64,000 bases of DNA from NCBI GenBank assembly GCA_963803495.1, contig CAWDMP010000002.1:806001-870000 (forward strand), written 5' to 3'. The translations under genes and the position numbers were made by a program. Shown here piece by piece: positions 35,637-44,392 of the stretch. Below the pieces are notes generated by a model. The model was not told the DNA's origin. It was given only the letters and a program-made list of their open reading frames with translations, and searched no databases. The stretch's first letter is position 1. Each line of letters begins with the position of its first letter. The stretch comes from Persicitalea sp963803495 (GTDB lineage: Bacteria > Bacteroidota > Bacteroidia > Cytophagales > Spirosomataceae).

Positions 35637-37079
35637 ATGAAAAAATTGCTTTTTTTTGCAATCATACTTACCTCGCTGTTTCAGCAGGTGCTTGCTCAGG
35701 AATTCCTGGGCATTGCGACCCAGCACAACGGCGGCTTCTACTCGGCCTATCAGAATCCCGCTTTCCTGGCGGACAACCGTTACGCCACGCGGCTGCACTT
35801 GATTTCGGGCGGTATGCACCTGGACAACAACTACGCCTACTACGCCGCACCCTTTTCTATTTTTGATGCACTGCGACAGAAGAACGACCGCCCCCTGGAC
35901 CCTTACGACCTGGTGGAGACGGGCAATAAAAAAACTAAAAACGGTACCCTCACGGCCGAGCTTCGCGGTCCAGCGGCCTCGTTTCGGTTGGGCGATAAGA
36001 CCAACCTGGCCGTGATGACGCGGGTCCGCAGCGGCTTCCAGGTCACCGATGTGTCGGACCGGTTGATGGCGATCGCCCGGTTGGGGCTGGCCAATCGCAA
36101 CAATCTGTCGGACCTGAGCTACCTGGCCCTGTTTGCCACCAATTCTGAAAACAGTTTTAACATGGCTAGTCAGGCTTACTCGGAGTGGGCAGCTTCGCTG
36201 GGACAGGTGCTGGTCGACAACGGTGCGTACCGTCTCAAAGCGGGCGTCACGGTCAAGCGCTACTTTGGCTACGGGGGCGGCTACGTCCAAAACCGCGAAC
36301 TCAACTACCGCTTGCTACCCGACGAGACTACCGTCGACGGTGCCATCATGCAGATCGACCGCTTCGATGCCACGATGGGGTACACCAGTGCCGACCGCGC
36401 TACCTTTCTTTCGCCGGGCTGGCTGTTTGGCCGCAACGCCACCGGCAAGGGCTGGGGCTGGGACGCAGGGCTGGTATACGAGGTACTGGCCGAGGACGAG
36501 GACATCCCCCAAATGCGACTGGGCGCCTCAGTCACCGATATGGGTCAGATCGACTACGCAGGCCAAAAAGTGAAGAACTACCAGATTTTGGCCCAGGACC
36601 AGCAAATCACGGAGGAGGAATGGCGCGGGTATACCTCGCCGCGCGAAGGCGAGACCCAGACCAGCGGGTTCGGCCGGTTGCTGGGTGAAAAGTTCTCCCT
36701 CACCGACGAAGACAACACCGGTAGTTTCAGCTTGGCAACGCCCGCTGCCCTCAATTTGAGCGCCGACCTGCGTATGACCAAGGGACTTTACCTCAACGCG
36801 ATGGTCATCCGGGGCATCGAGAAAACGAATATGCCCCAACTCCGGCAGATCGACCTCGTGGCGCTCACACCGCGCTTCGAGTCCGAAGGCTTCGGGCTGT
36901 CGTTCCCCGTCATCCGGCAAAACGGAGGCTGGGCCCTGGGTACCGGGCTTCGGGTGGGGCCGCTGGTGCTTGGCTCCGATAATCTGCTGGGGGTATTCAG
37001 CCGCAATGGCCGCTTCAAAGCGCAGGGGGTGGATATCTACGGGGGATTGAGCCTGGGCCTCAATCCCGGGAAGAACTAA
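35637..37079 (+). CDS. DUF5723 family outer-membrane protein
   Basis: The 480-residue protein has a signal peptide (MKKLLFFAIILTSLFQQVLAQ) and the typical DUF5723 opening FLGIATQHNGGFYSAYQNPAFLADNRYATRLHLI. Strand-rich sequence continues to GLSLGLNPGKN. The family looks like a FadL-like barrel of Bacteroidota with no known substrate. It lies 36 bp after the octamer array, downstream of the OmpA-family gene and probably in its transcript. Confidence 0.85.
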   Translation: MKKLLFFAIILTSLFQQVLAQEFLGIATQHNGGFYSAYQNPAFLADNRYATRLHLISGGMHLDNNYAYYAAPFSIFDALRQKNDRPLDPYDLVETGNKKTKNGTLTAELRGPAASFRLGDKTNLAVMTRVRSGFQVTDVSDRLMAIARLGLANRNNLSDLSYLALFATNSENSFNMASQAYSEWAASLGQVLVDNGAYRLKAGVTVKRYFGYGGGYVQNRELNYRLLPDETTVDGAIMQIDRFDATMGYTSADRATFLSPGWLFGRNATGKGWGWDAGLVYEVLAEDEDIPQMRLGASVTDMGQIDYAGQKVKNYQILAQDQQITEEEWRGYTSPREGETQTSGFGRLLGEKFSLTDEDNTGSFSLATPAALNLSADLRMTKGLYLNAMVIRGIEKTNMPQLRQIDLVALTPRFESEGFGLSFPVIRQNGGWALGTGLRVGPLVLGSDNLLGVFSRNGRFKAQGVDIYGGLSLGLNPGKN

Positions 37080-37198
37080 GTACCGCAAATGGCACTACCA
37101 GGACATCGACGGGAGGCCCTGCTCAAACCAAACGCACCGGACAACCATCTCTCGGGCATAATTGTTTTGTAGGGGCGGCCAGCGCCTTACCTCTACTC

Positions 37199-38227
37199 AT
37201 GAAAGAAAACATAACTGCCCTCTCCCGCTGGATTATTGTCATCATTGGCATTCCGGCGGCCATGTTCCTCGGCAAATCATTCCTGGTCACGTTTTTTGTC
37301 GCCACCGTGCTGGCCATGGTATTTAGTCCGGTGATGGACTGGCTGATGAAAAAAGGCATCTCAAGAGGATTCGCCGTGGCAGGTTGTACCCTCCTGCTGT
37401 TACTGTTTTTCGTAGGCATGTTCGGCTTGCTGTACTACCAGGTCAGCCTGCTGTCTCAGGATTTGCCCCAAATGGAACAGAAAGCAAGCGAACTATTCGC
37501 TCAGGCACAGCGGTACGTCGATCGGACCTTCGATGTGTCGCCGAAAGAGCAGACGGAAAAAGCCGCCGAGGTGGCAGGCACGATGGGGACTTATGCGGCT
37601 GTGTTCTTTGGCTCTTTCACTACTACCGTGGCCAACTTCCTGATTATGTTTGCCTATTTCGTGCTACTGCTTTCCCACCGCAAGGAAATTTCCGACTTCA
37701 TCCTGAGGTGCGTGCCCGGCAATAGGAAAAGTGACGCCAACAAGCTCATATATGAGGCCCGCGACACAGCGAGTATGTACGTATGGGGAATGCTGAAAGA
37801 CATTTCGGCGCTGGCGGTCGTGTACGCCATCGGCTTCATGATCGGTGGCATCAAGTACCCTATTCTGCTGGCTGTCATAGCGGCGCTGTTTTCGTTCCTT
37901 CCCTACATCGGCAACGTCATCGGCGGTGGACTGGCGGCCGTCCTGGCCGTCCTCTCGGGTGACCCCTCCGCTTTTCTCATTGTGCTGGGTGTTATGACCG
38001 TGGCCCAGTTGGTGGAAAACTATGCACTATCCCCGTTTCTGGTGGGTGACGCCGTAGGCCTCAATCCCATGTTCAGCATCGTGTCGATCATCGTGCTCGG
38101 GAGTATCTGGGGGATTGGCGGAGCCATCATCGCGCTCCCCCTCACGGGAATCATCCGGGTGGCTTTCAAATTTTCTCCCCACACCTACCCGCTCGTGCAC
38201 CTTATGGGGGATGACGACGCATCCTAA
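37199..38227 (+). CDS. AI-2E family transporter (PerM/TqsA-like)
   Basis: The 342-residue protein has about eight membrane segments arranged as in the AI-2E exporter family: a first pair (WIIVIIGIPAAMFLGKSFLVTFFVATVLAMVFSPVMDWLM), a long soluble loop (QMEQKASELFAQAQRYVDR), and the conserved SFLPYIGNVIGGGLAAVLAVL and VENYALSPFLVGDAVGLNP segments. Members export autoinducer-2 or act as ion antiporters. The substrate cannot be told here. No operon partner is evident. Confidence 0.9.
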   Translation: MKENITALSRWIIVIIGIPAAMFLGKSFLVTFFVATVLAMVFSPVMDWLMKKGISRGFAVAGCTLLLLLFFVGMFGLLYYQVSLLSQDLPQMEQKASELFAQAQRYVDRTFDVSPKEQTEKAAEVAGTMGTYAAVFFGSFTTTVANFLIMFAYFVLLLSHRKEISDFILRCVPGNRKSDANKLIYEARDTASMYVWGMLKDISALAVVYAIGFMIGGIKYPILLAVIAALFSFLPYIGNVIGGGLAAVLAVLSGDPSAFLIVLGVMTVAQLVENYALSPFLVGDAVGLNPMFSIVSIIVLGSIWGIGGAIIALPLTGIIRVAFKFSPHTYPLVHLMGDDDAS

Positions 38228-38314
38228 GCCGTCAATCATGCGTAACTAGGCTGGATTAGTTGCTCAAGCAGCGACAATTGCTTACTTTTCACGAATCAAA
38301 CCTACCGGACGTAT

Positions 38315-38716
38315 ATGAGTAACACGACCCTACTGGCTGTTTTGGGGGAAGAGGACTACGTAGTATCGCTGCAAGCCCGTCAACACGAAATCCTGGCCGA
38401 CGAACCCGAGGACCTCGGCGGCAGCGATCAGGGCTTTACGCCTTACGAGCTGCTCTTGGCCAGCCTGGGCTCCTGCACCAGCGTGACGCTCAAGATGTAC
38501 GCCCAGCGCAAAGGGTGGGTACTACATGATGTCGACGTGAAGCTGGAAATGGCCATCGAAAAAGGGCAGACGCCCGTCATATCTCGCAAAATAAAAGTAC
38601 AGGGAGACCTGACGCCCGCGCAATGCGATCGCTTGCTGCAAATCGCCAACGCCTGCCCCGTCCACAAAATCTTGAGCAACCCCATCCAAATCGAAAGCGC
38701 TATTTTTGACGTATGA
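38315..38716 (+). CDS. OsmC family peroxidase-like protein
   Basis: The 133-residue protein has the OsmC core FTPYELLLASLGSCTSVTLKMYAQRKGW with the first redox cysteine (C in GSCTS) and the second in NACPVHKIL. Such proteins reduce organic hydroperoxides using thiols in the cytoplasm. It is followed at about 100 bp by a FAD oxidoreductase and a polyferredoxin gene, so a shared redox theme is possible. Its stop codon runs into a short heptamer array. Confidence 0.9.
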   Translation: MSNTTLLAVLGEEDYVVSLQARQHEILADEPEDLGGSDQGFTPYELLLASLGSCTSVTLKMYAQRKGWVLHDVDVKLEMAIEKGQTPVISRKIKVQGDLTPAQCDRLLQIANACPVHKILSNPIQIESAIFDV

Positions 38717-38736
38717 CTCTGGACTCTGGACTCTGG
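38716..38736. repeat. 3 x 7-bp array (ACTCTGG) after osmC
   Basis: Three identical ACTCTGG heptamers begin at the last base of the OsmC gene stop codon. Confidence 0.8.
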
Positions 38737-38783
38737 AAAAATAATCAGTTCTGACTTTCGGTTCGTTCCTCATCGTAGGCCGC

Positions 38784-38811
38784 CTTCAACTTTCCACTTT
38801 CAACTTTCAAC
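38784..38811. repeat. 4 x 7-bp array (TTTCAAC) before the FAD gene
   Basis: CTTCAAC, TTTCCAC, TTTCAAC and TTTCAAC end five bases before the TTG start at 38817. The array is G-free in the direction of the gene. Confidence 0.8.
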
Positions 38812-38816
38812 CAAAA

Positions 38817-40178
38817 TTGAAGCACATAGTCATCCTGGGCAACGGCATAAGCGGCATCACGGCCGCGCGGCACATTCGGAAGCACTCCGACCACCGCATC
38901 ACCGTTATCTCCGCCGAAACCGAGCACTTCTTTTCCCGTACCGCCCTGATGTACATCTACATGGGCCACATGAAGTACGAGCACACCAAGCCCTACGAGG
39001 ATTATTTTTGGGAGAAAAACCGCATCGAACTGCGGCAGGCCTGGGTAAGTACTTTCGATTTTGAAAACAAAACCCTCACGCTCGACAGCCACAACTCCGA
39101 TGTACCCACCGAGCTGACCTACGATACGCTGATTCTGGGCGTCGGCTCCGAGCCCAACACCTTCGACTGGCCCGGCCAGGACCTGGAGGGCGTGCAGGGG
39201 CTGTACAGCTATCAGGATTTGGAGTCGATGGAAGCCAATACCAAGGGGATCGAGCGGGCGGTGGTGGTGGGTGGCGGACTAATCGGCATCGAGCTGGCTG
39301 AGATGCTGCGAACCCGCGACATTGCGGTGTCGATTCTGGTACGGGAAGACGCCTACTGGAATGGCACCTTGCCCATGGAAGAGGCCCAAATGATCGGGCG
39401 ACACATTCGTGAGCACCACATCGACCTGCGGCTCGAAACCGAGCTGGAAGCCATCCACGACGACAACGACCGCGCTGCCGCCCTGCGGGTAACGAGCATC
39501 ACGACCAAAGATGGCGAGAAAATCGACTGTCAGTTTGTTGGCCTGGGGGTAGGCGTGCATCCCAACATCAAGCAATTCAAGGACACCGCCTTAGAAGTCG
39601 ATAAGGGCATAATGGTCAACGAGTACCTGGAAACTAACCTTCCCGACGTGTACGCGATCGGGGATTGCGTGCAGCACCGCAACCCGCCCGACGACCGCAA
39701 GCCGGTGGAGCAAATCTGGTACACGGGCCGCATCATGGGCGAAACCGTGGCCCGGAGCATCTGCCAAACCCGGACGGCCTACCAACCGGGCGTATTTTTC
39801 AATTCGGCCAAATTCCTCGACATCGAGTACCAAACCTACGGTCAGGTACCGGCCGAGGTACCCGACGGGCAGCAGACCTTTTATTGGGAACACTCCGACG
39901 GCAAAATCGCGCTGCGCATCAACTACCGCGATGGCAACTACGCCGTTACGGGCATCAATGCTTTCGGCATGAGGCTGCGGCACGAGGTATGCGCCAAGTG
40001 GATCAGCGGCAAGCGAAGCATCGGCTACGTACTTTCGCACTTCCGCGACGCCCATTTCGACCCTGAGTTTTCTAAGCGCCACGAGCACGAAATCGTCAAG
40101 GCGTTTAACAAACACAGCCCCAGGCACAACGTAAAGCTAGGCGGAAAAGCGGGTTTCTGGGAAAGGGCGTGGCGGTAG
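38817..40178 (+). CDS. FAD-dependent pyridine-nucleotide oxidoreductase
   Basis: The 453-residue flavoprotein has an FAD-binding GxGxxG (KHIVILGNGISGITAARHI, 8-13), a second dinucleotide site near residue 149 (AVVVGGGLIGIELAEML) and the C-terminal FAD contact DVYAIGDCVQ. The extra C-terminal 130 residues (FYWEHSDGKIALRINYRDGNYAVTGIN) are longer than in simple ferredoxin or nitrite reductases. TTG at 38817 is the only start that keeps the first strand. It is followed by a membrane polyferredoxin, so it may pass electrons between NAD(P)H and that protein. Confidence 0.85.
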   Translation: MKHIVILGNGISGITAARHIRKHSDHRITVISAETEHFFSRTALMYIYMGHMKYEHTKPYEDYFWEKNRIELRQAWVSTFDFENKTLTLDSHNSDVPTELTYDTLILGVGSEPNTFDWPGQDLEGVQGLYSYQDLESMEANTKGIERAVVVGGGLIGIELAEMLRTRDIAVSILVREDAYWNGTLPMEEAQMIGRHIREHHIDLRLETELEAIHDDNDRAAALRVTSITTKDGEKIDCQFVGLGVGVHPNIKQFKDTALEVDKGIMVNEYLETNLPDVYAIGDCVQHRNPPDDRKPVEQIWYTGRIMGETVARSICQTRTAYQPGVFFNSAKFLDIEYQTYGQVPAEVPDGQQTFYWEHSDGKIALRINYRDGNYAVTGINAFGMRLRHEVCAKWISGKRSIGYVLSHFRDAHFDPEFSKRHEHEIVKAFNKHSPRHNVKLGGKAGFWERAWR

Positions 40179-40187
40179 TTGGAGGGT

Positions 40188-40219
40188 GTTTATTTGTTTA
40201 TGCGTTTATTTGTTTATCC
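40188..40219. repeat. 4 x 8-bp array (GTTTATnn), left arm
   Basis: GTTTATTT, GTTTATGC, GTTTATTT and GTTTATCC start 10 bp after the FAD gene stop. The array is the inverse of 40331-40370, sharing a 22-bp core. Confidence 0.88.
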
Positions 40220-40330
40220 GAATAACCGTGTTTATGAACGAACTATTCAACCAAAATACAATATGAAATTCGAGCTGATTTGTTGGCATTAGAACGATGC
40301 AAAACCCTCTGTACCGCACGCCGCATAGCC

Positions 40331-40370
40331 AAATAAACCTATAAACAAATAAACGCATAAACGCATAAAC
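40331..40370. repeat. 5 x 8-bp array (nnATAAAC), right arm
   Basis: AAATAAAC, CTATAAAC, AAATAAAC, GCATAAAC and GCATAAAC end five bases before the ATG at 40376. With 40188-40219 this forms a long hairpin around a 111-bp loop. Confidence 0.88.
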
Positions 40371-40375
40371 ATCAA

Positions 40376-41935
40376 ATGACTTCTATTCAAAAAATCGGCT
40401 TAGCGCTTTTCGTCATTGGGTTTGGCGTCTGGATCGCCACGCTGAGTTTGGGAAAGTACACGCTGACCGAAGCCATCATGACCGACACGACGGTCGTCAC
40501 GAAGGAGCACTACGCGCTGTTGAAAGACCAAGTCGAGCCCATGTACGAAAAAACCTATTCGACGGCTTTCGAATTCGGCAATGATTTCAGTAAGATTCAG
40601 GAGGGGGTAAACGTCACGCTGCGCGACCAGAAAAAGGAGGGCGAGGTCATCTACGACAATTACGCTTTTCCCGTGACCAAGGCGGCCTCGGCGGGGCCGA
40701 TCACCGAGCACACGGCCTTGTGGTTTTGGCTGAGTTTCGGGTTGGCTATTTTGGGCGGATTGATGTACATTTTTCCTAAGAACCGCCTGCTGCCCGGGAT
40801 CAAAAACGACCACATCTACCACCATCCGGCTACCTCGCGCGGCTGGATCGGCATTATTTTCGGCACGTTTCTGATTCTGTTTTATGTAGCGCTCTATTTC
40901 TATCCCGAGTACCTGGTCAACTGGGTGTTGCTCGTCGATCCGATCAGCGAGGCGCTGAACGGCGGCCCGGCTTCGCAGTGGTTTTTGTACGGCTTTCTGT
41001 ATACCCTTTGCATACTGATCATGGGAATCAGGATGATGATCAAGTACCGCCATTCGCCCTACGAAATGACGCGGACCATTTCGGTGATGTTTTTCCAGAC
41101 CTCCTTCGCCTTCATCATCCCCGAGATTCTGGTGCGGCTCAACCAGCCCTACTTCGATTTCAAGAACATGTGGCCGCTGGACTACGACTTTTTCTTCGAC
41201 TTCAACCTCAATGAGCTTCTCAGCAATGGTACCCTCGGGCTGTTCATGCTGGTGTGGGGCATCGCCCTGTTTCTGATCGCTGTGCCGGTATTTACCTACC
41301 TCTACGGCAAGCGCTGGTACTGCTCGTGGGTATGCGGCTGCGGCGGCCTGGCCGAAACCCTCGGCGACCCGCACCGGCAGCTGTCCGACAAGTCGATGCG
41401 CGCCTGGAAAATCGAACGCTACACGGTACACGGCGTGTTGGTCTTCGCCATTGTCATGACCGCCCTCGTGCTATATACCTACTTCACGGGCCAGTCCAAC
41501 ATTGGGCCCATCAGCAGCTATTCGGTGCGCGGCGCTTATGGTTTCTACATCGGCGCCATTTTCTCCGGCGTCGTGGGCGTGGGCTTTTATCCGCTCATGG
41601 GCAACCGCGTGTGGTGCCGCTTCGGCTGTCCGCTGGCGGCGTACTTAGGCATAGTGCAGCGCTTTAAGTCGCGCTTCCGCATCACGACCAACGGCGGGCA
41701 GTGCATCTCGTGCGGCAACTGCTCCACCTACTGCGAAATGGGCATCGATGTGCGCGCCTACGCCCAAAAGGGTCAAGACATCGTGCGCTCCTCTTGCGTG
41801 GGCTGCGGGATCTGCTCAGCGGTATGTCCGCGCGGGGTACTCAACCTTGAAAACGCCGATCCGCACAGCCGGGTAATGATTGCGCCCGAGATTCTGGCGG
41901 GCAACGATATGCCCGAAATCAAATCTTTGTCGTAG
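40376..41935 (+). CDS. Membrane polyferredoxin (4Fe-4S, NapH/CcoG-like)
   Basis: The 519-residue protein has six or so membrane helices and several cysteine motifs. WYCSWVCGCGG and WCRFGCPL are the membrane-edge C-x3-CP type motifs of NapH/CcoG/NosR-like proteins. Two 4Fe-4S ferredoxin sites lie at 443-453 (CISCGNCSTYC) and 474-484 (CVGCGICSAVC). The protein should move electrons at the inner membrane. It follows a FAD oxidoreductase in the same direction, making a probable two-gene redox module. Substrate and acceptor are unknown. Confidence 0.85.
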   Translation: MTSIQKIGLALFVIGFGVWIATLSLGKYTLTEAIMTDTTVVTKEHYALLKDQVEPMYEKTYSTAFEFGNDFSKIQEGVNVTLRDQKKEGEVIYDNYAFPVTKAASAGPITEHTALWFWLSFGLAILGGLMYIFPKNRLLPGIKNDHIYHHPATSRGWIGIIFGTFLILFYVALYFYPEYLVNWVLLVDPISEALNGGPASQWFLYGFLYTLCILIMGIRMMIKYRHSPYEMTRTISVMFFQTSFAFIIPEILVRLNQPYFDFKNMWPLDYDFFFDFNLNELLSNGTLGLFMLVWGIALFLIAVPVFTYLYGKRWYCSWVCGCGGLAETLGDPHRQLSDKSMRAWKIERYTVHGVLVFAIVMTALVLYTYFTGQSNIGPISSYSVRGAYGFYIGAIFSGVVGVGFYPLMGNRVWCRFGCPLAAYLGIVQRFKSRFRITTNGGQCISCGNCSTYCEMGIDVRAYAQKGQDIVRSSCVGCGICSAVCPRGVLNLENADPHSRVMIAPEILAGNDMPEIKSLS

Positions 41936-42035
41936 TGCATTGTGGCGGGCAGGCAAGAAAACTCCGCCCGCCCGGCGGCGCTTCACGGCTAAATTCGCTA
42001 ACTTTCGGCCCTAAGTACCGAAACCAGTCCTTTTC

Positions 42036-42897
42036 ATGACCTCGGCCCGTCAGCTCTACCACCACCTTATTCAGCAGATAGACGCCTATCCGCCCAAAGA
42101 AACCCAGGCCATTGCCTTCATGCTTTTGGAGCATTATCTGCGCCTGCGGAGCGTGGACGTGATGGTCGACCGCCCGATTGCCGACACGCAAATCCAGCCC
42201 GACTGGGACGGAATTGTGGCGCGACTCAACCGCAACGAACCCATTCAGCACATCATCGGCTCGACCGAATTCTGCGGCCTTACCTTCCAGGTATCGGCCT
42301 CGGTGCTTATTCCAAGGCCCGAAACCGAAGAGCTGGTACGCCTGGTGACGCGCGATTACGCCGAGCCGGAAGACAAGCCCTCGATCCTCGATATCGGTAC
42401 CGGCAGCGGCTGCATCGCCATCGTGCTGGCCCGCTTCCTGCCCCACGCCACGGTACACGCCTGGGACGTCAGCGACCAGGCCCTCACCGTAGCCCGCGAG
42501 AACGCCCGCCAATTGATGGCCGACGTGCATTTCGATAACCAGGATATGCTGGAAGTAACGTTTCCCGCTACCCGACGCCCCCGCCAAATTCGACTGCCTG
42601 GTGAGCAATCCGCCCTACGTGACCTACGCCGAAGCCGACCACATGCGGCCCAATGTCCTGCGCTTCGAACCGCACGAGGCGCTTTTTGTGGAGGACAGCG
42701 ACCCGCTGCTTTTCTACAAAGCCATCGCCGATTTCGGGCAGCACCACCTTAAAACCGGCGGCCGCTGCTACGTAGAAATCAACGAGCAGTATGGTCCCGA
42801 AACCCAGCAAGTCTTCACCGAACGAGGCTACCAGCATGTCGAGATTCTGAAAGACATCCACGGAAAAAATCGGTTTGTGCGGGCAGTGGGGGGATAG
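42036..42897 (+). CDS. prmC: Release-factor glutamine methyltransferase (one frameshift)
   Basis: The first frame gives the helical N-terminal domain and QHIIGSTEFCGLTFQVSASVLIPRPETEELV, then the SAM site ILDIGTGSGCIAIVLARFLP. After an indel near 42565-42590 the second frame supplies the catalytic LVSNPPYVT motif and runs to VEILKDIHGKNRFVRA at 42897. PrmC methylates the glutamine of the GGQ motif in release factors RF1 and RF2. The gene is important for growth in most bacteria, so the shift is likely an error in the sequence. Confidence 0.92.
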
Positions 42898-42900
42898 TAT

Positions 42901-42932
42901 TGAGTTAATGAGTCGATGAGTTTATGAGTTAA
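42901..42932. repeat. 4 x 8-bp array (TGAGTnnA), left arm
   Basis: TGAGTTAA, TGAGTCGA, TGAGTTTA and TGAGTTAA start just after the prmC stop codon. The inverse arm is 42943-42990. Confidence 0.85.
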
Positions 42933-42942
42933 AAGTGGCTCA

Positions 42943-42990
42943 CAAGACTCATAAACTCCTGAACTCCTGAACTCCTGACCTCATAAACTC
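42943..42990. repeat. 6 x 8-bp array (nnnAACTC), right arm
   Basis: CAAGACTC, ATAAACTC, CTGAACTC, CTGAACTC, CTGACCTC and ATAAACTC end four bases before the moxR ATG at 42995. The arms and a 10-bp loop can form one hairpin that covers the whole prmC-moxR spacer. Confidence 0.85.
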
Positions 42991-42994
42991 AATA

Positions 42995-43951
42995 ATGTAC
43001 CTAGAAAAGATTAAAGAACTTCTCGACGAAATGGGCAAGGTCGTCGTGGGTCAGGAAAGGCTCTTGAACCGACTGCTGATCAGCCTGTTCACGGGTGGAC
43101 ACGTACTGCTGGAAGGCGTACCGGGCCTGGCCAAGACTTTGACGATCAATACCCTCGCCAAGGTACTGGACCTCAACTTTCACCGCATCCAGTTCACGCC
43201 CGACCTGCTGCCCGCCGACTTGATCGGGACGATGATTTATAAGCCCAAGATCGGGGATTATGAAGTAAAAAAAGGGCCGATTTTTGCCAATATCATCCTG
43301 GCCGATGAGGTGAACCGCTCACCCGCTAAGGTACAGTCGGCGCTGCTGGAGGCGATGCAGGAAAAGCAGGTGACGATCGGCAACGACACCTACTCGCTCG
43401 ACCGCCCCTTTCTGGTACTGGCCACCCAGAATCCGGTGGAGCAGGAAGGTACTTACCCGCTGCCCGAAGCCCAGCTCGACCGTTTCATGATGAAGGTGTA
43501 CGTCGACTACCTCGACCGCGCCGAGGAGTTGGAAGTGATGCGCCGCATGGCCGATCTCAATTTCGATTCCAGCGTAGAACCCATCATGGGTCGGGAGGAT
43601 GTCTTCGCCATTAGGAACGAAGTGAACAAGGTCAACATCTCGGATACGCTCGAACGCTACATCATCGAACTGGTATTCGCCACCCGCCGCCCACTCGACT
43701 ACGGCCTGCGCGACGAGGCGCGGTACATCCAATTTGGCGTATCACCCCGCGCGACCATCAATCTCAACCTGGCCGCCAAAGCCATGGCCTACCTCGAAGG
43801 CCGCGACTACGTACTGCCCGAAGACATCAAGGAGCTGGCCCCCGACATCATGAACCACCGCATCCTGCTCAACTACGAAGCCGAAGCCGACGGCATCCGT
43901 ACCGGCACGATCATCGACGCGATATTAAGGAAGGTGGCGATTGGAGGATAG
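42995..43951 (+). CDS. MoxR-type AAA+ ATPase
   Basis: The 318-residue protein has the MoxR set: Walker A GVPGLAKT (LLEGVPGLAKTLTINTLAK), FTPDLLPADLIGT, Walker B ILADEVNRSPAKVQSALLEAMQEKQVTIG and the sensor ATQNPVEQEGTYPLPEAQLDRFM. These ATPases act as chaperones that load metal cofactors or activate surface-protein complexes, often with DUF58 and von Willebrand proteins. None of those partners is next to it here. A hairpin-forming octamer pair fills the spacer from prmC. Confidence 0.93.
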   Translation: MYLEKIKELLDEMGKVVVGQERLLNRLLISLFTGGHVLLEGVPGLAKTLTINTLAKVLDLNFHRIQFTPDLLPADLIGTMIYKPKIGDYEVKKGPIFANIILADEVNRSPAKVQSALLEAMQEKQVTIGNDTYSLDRPFLVLATQNPVEQEGTYPLPEAQLDRFMMKVYVDYLDRAEELEVMRRMADLNFDSSVEPIMGREDVFAIRNEVNKVNISDTLERYIIELVFATRRPLDYGLRDEARYIQFGVSPRATINLNLAAKAMAYLEGRDYVLPEDIKELAPDIMNHRILLNYEAEADGIRTGTIIDAILRKVAIGG

Positions 43952-43958
43952 GTAGTGG

Positions 43959-43977
43959 AGTTTAAAGTTTAGAGTGG
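43959..43977. repeat. Heptamer array, left arm (moxR 3' side)
   Basis: AGTTTAA AGTTTAG AGTGG begins seven bases after the moxR stop. Its inverse lies at 44041-44070, before the yidD stop codon. Confidence 0.6.
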
Positions 43978-44040
43978 TCCGCCACTGAGGTTTAAAATTT
44001 CTGACCCTTTAATGCCCTAGGTGGGCTCCATCATAAACTT

Positions 44041-44070
44041 CTAATCTTTCAACTTTCAACTTATAAACTC
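44041..44070. repeat. Heptamer array, right arm (yidD 3' side)
   Basis: CTAATC, TTTCAAC, TTTCAAC and TTATAAACTC form an imperfect inverse of 43959-43977. The spacer between is convergent (moxR and yidD both end here), so the pair could act as a terminator. Confidence 0.6.
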
Positions 44071-44073
44071 CCT

Positions 44074-44283
44074 TCACGGTACCTCATCCACCCCGCTGCC
44101 GCCCCAGGGATGGCAGCGGCCGAAGCGTTTGAGGCCGAGCCAGCCGCCCTTGAGTGCGCCGTGTTTGGTGACGGCCTGGATCATATACTGCGAGCAGGTG
44201 GGCGTGTAGCGGCACGCGTTGGGCAGGTAGGGAGAGATGACGCCCTGGTAGACTTTTACAAGCGAAATGAGCAAAGTTTTCAT
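44074..44283 (-). CDS. yidD: Membrane protein insertion efficiency factor YidD
   Basis: The 69-residue protein has the complete YidD pattern: an amphipathic N-terminus (LLISLVKVYQGVISPYLPNACRYTPTCSQYM), the conserved cysteines CRYTPTCS and the FGRCHPWGGSGVDEVP tail. It helps YidC-dependent insertion of inner-membrane proteins. It normally accompanies rnpA or yidC, but here it stands alone, convergent with moxR and divergent from lgt. Confidence 0.95.
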   Translation of the reverse strand: MKTLLISLVKVYQGVISPYLPNACRYTPTCSQYMIQAVTKHGALKGGWLGLKRFGRCHPWGGSGVDEVP

Positions 44284-44329
44284 GTCAACTCATCATTGGA
44301 AGGCCAGCCCGAGCGCGGGTCCGACCGGT

Positions 44330-44364
44330 CATAATTCATAATTCATAATTCTTAATTCTTAACT
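44330..44364. repeat. 5 x 7-bp array (CATAATT/CTTAATT) before lgt
   Basis: Three CATAATT units, CTTAATT and CTTAACT end 28 bp before the lgt ATG. The array is G-free toward the gene. No second arm is seen. Confidence 0.8.
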
Positions 44365-44392
44365 TTGGCAAAAATAACACCCATCTACGCAA

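Noticed and set aside
35409..36290. A long minus-strand frame with repeated HSLIHSFT residues
   Set aside because: The repeat residues are the octamer array read backwards, and the rest is the shadow of the DUF5723 gene.
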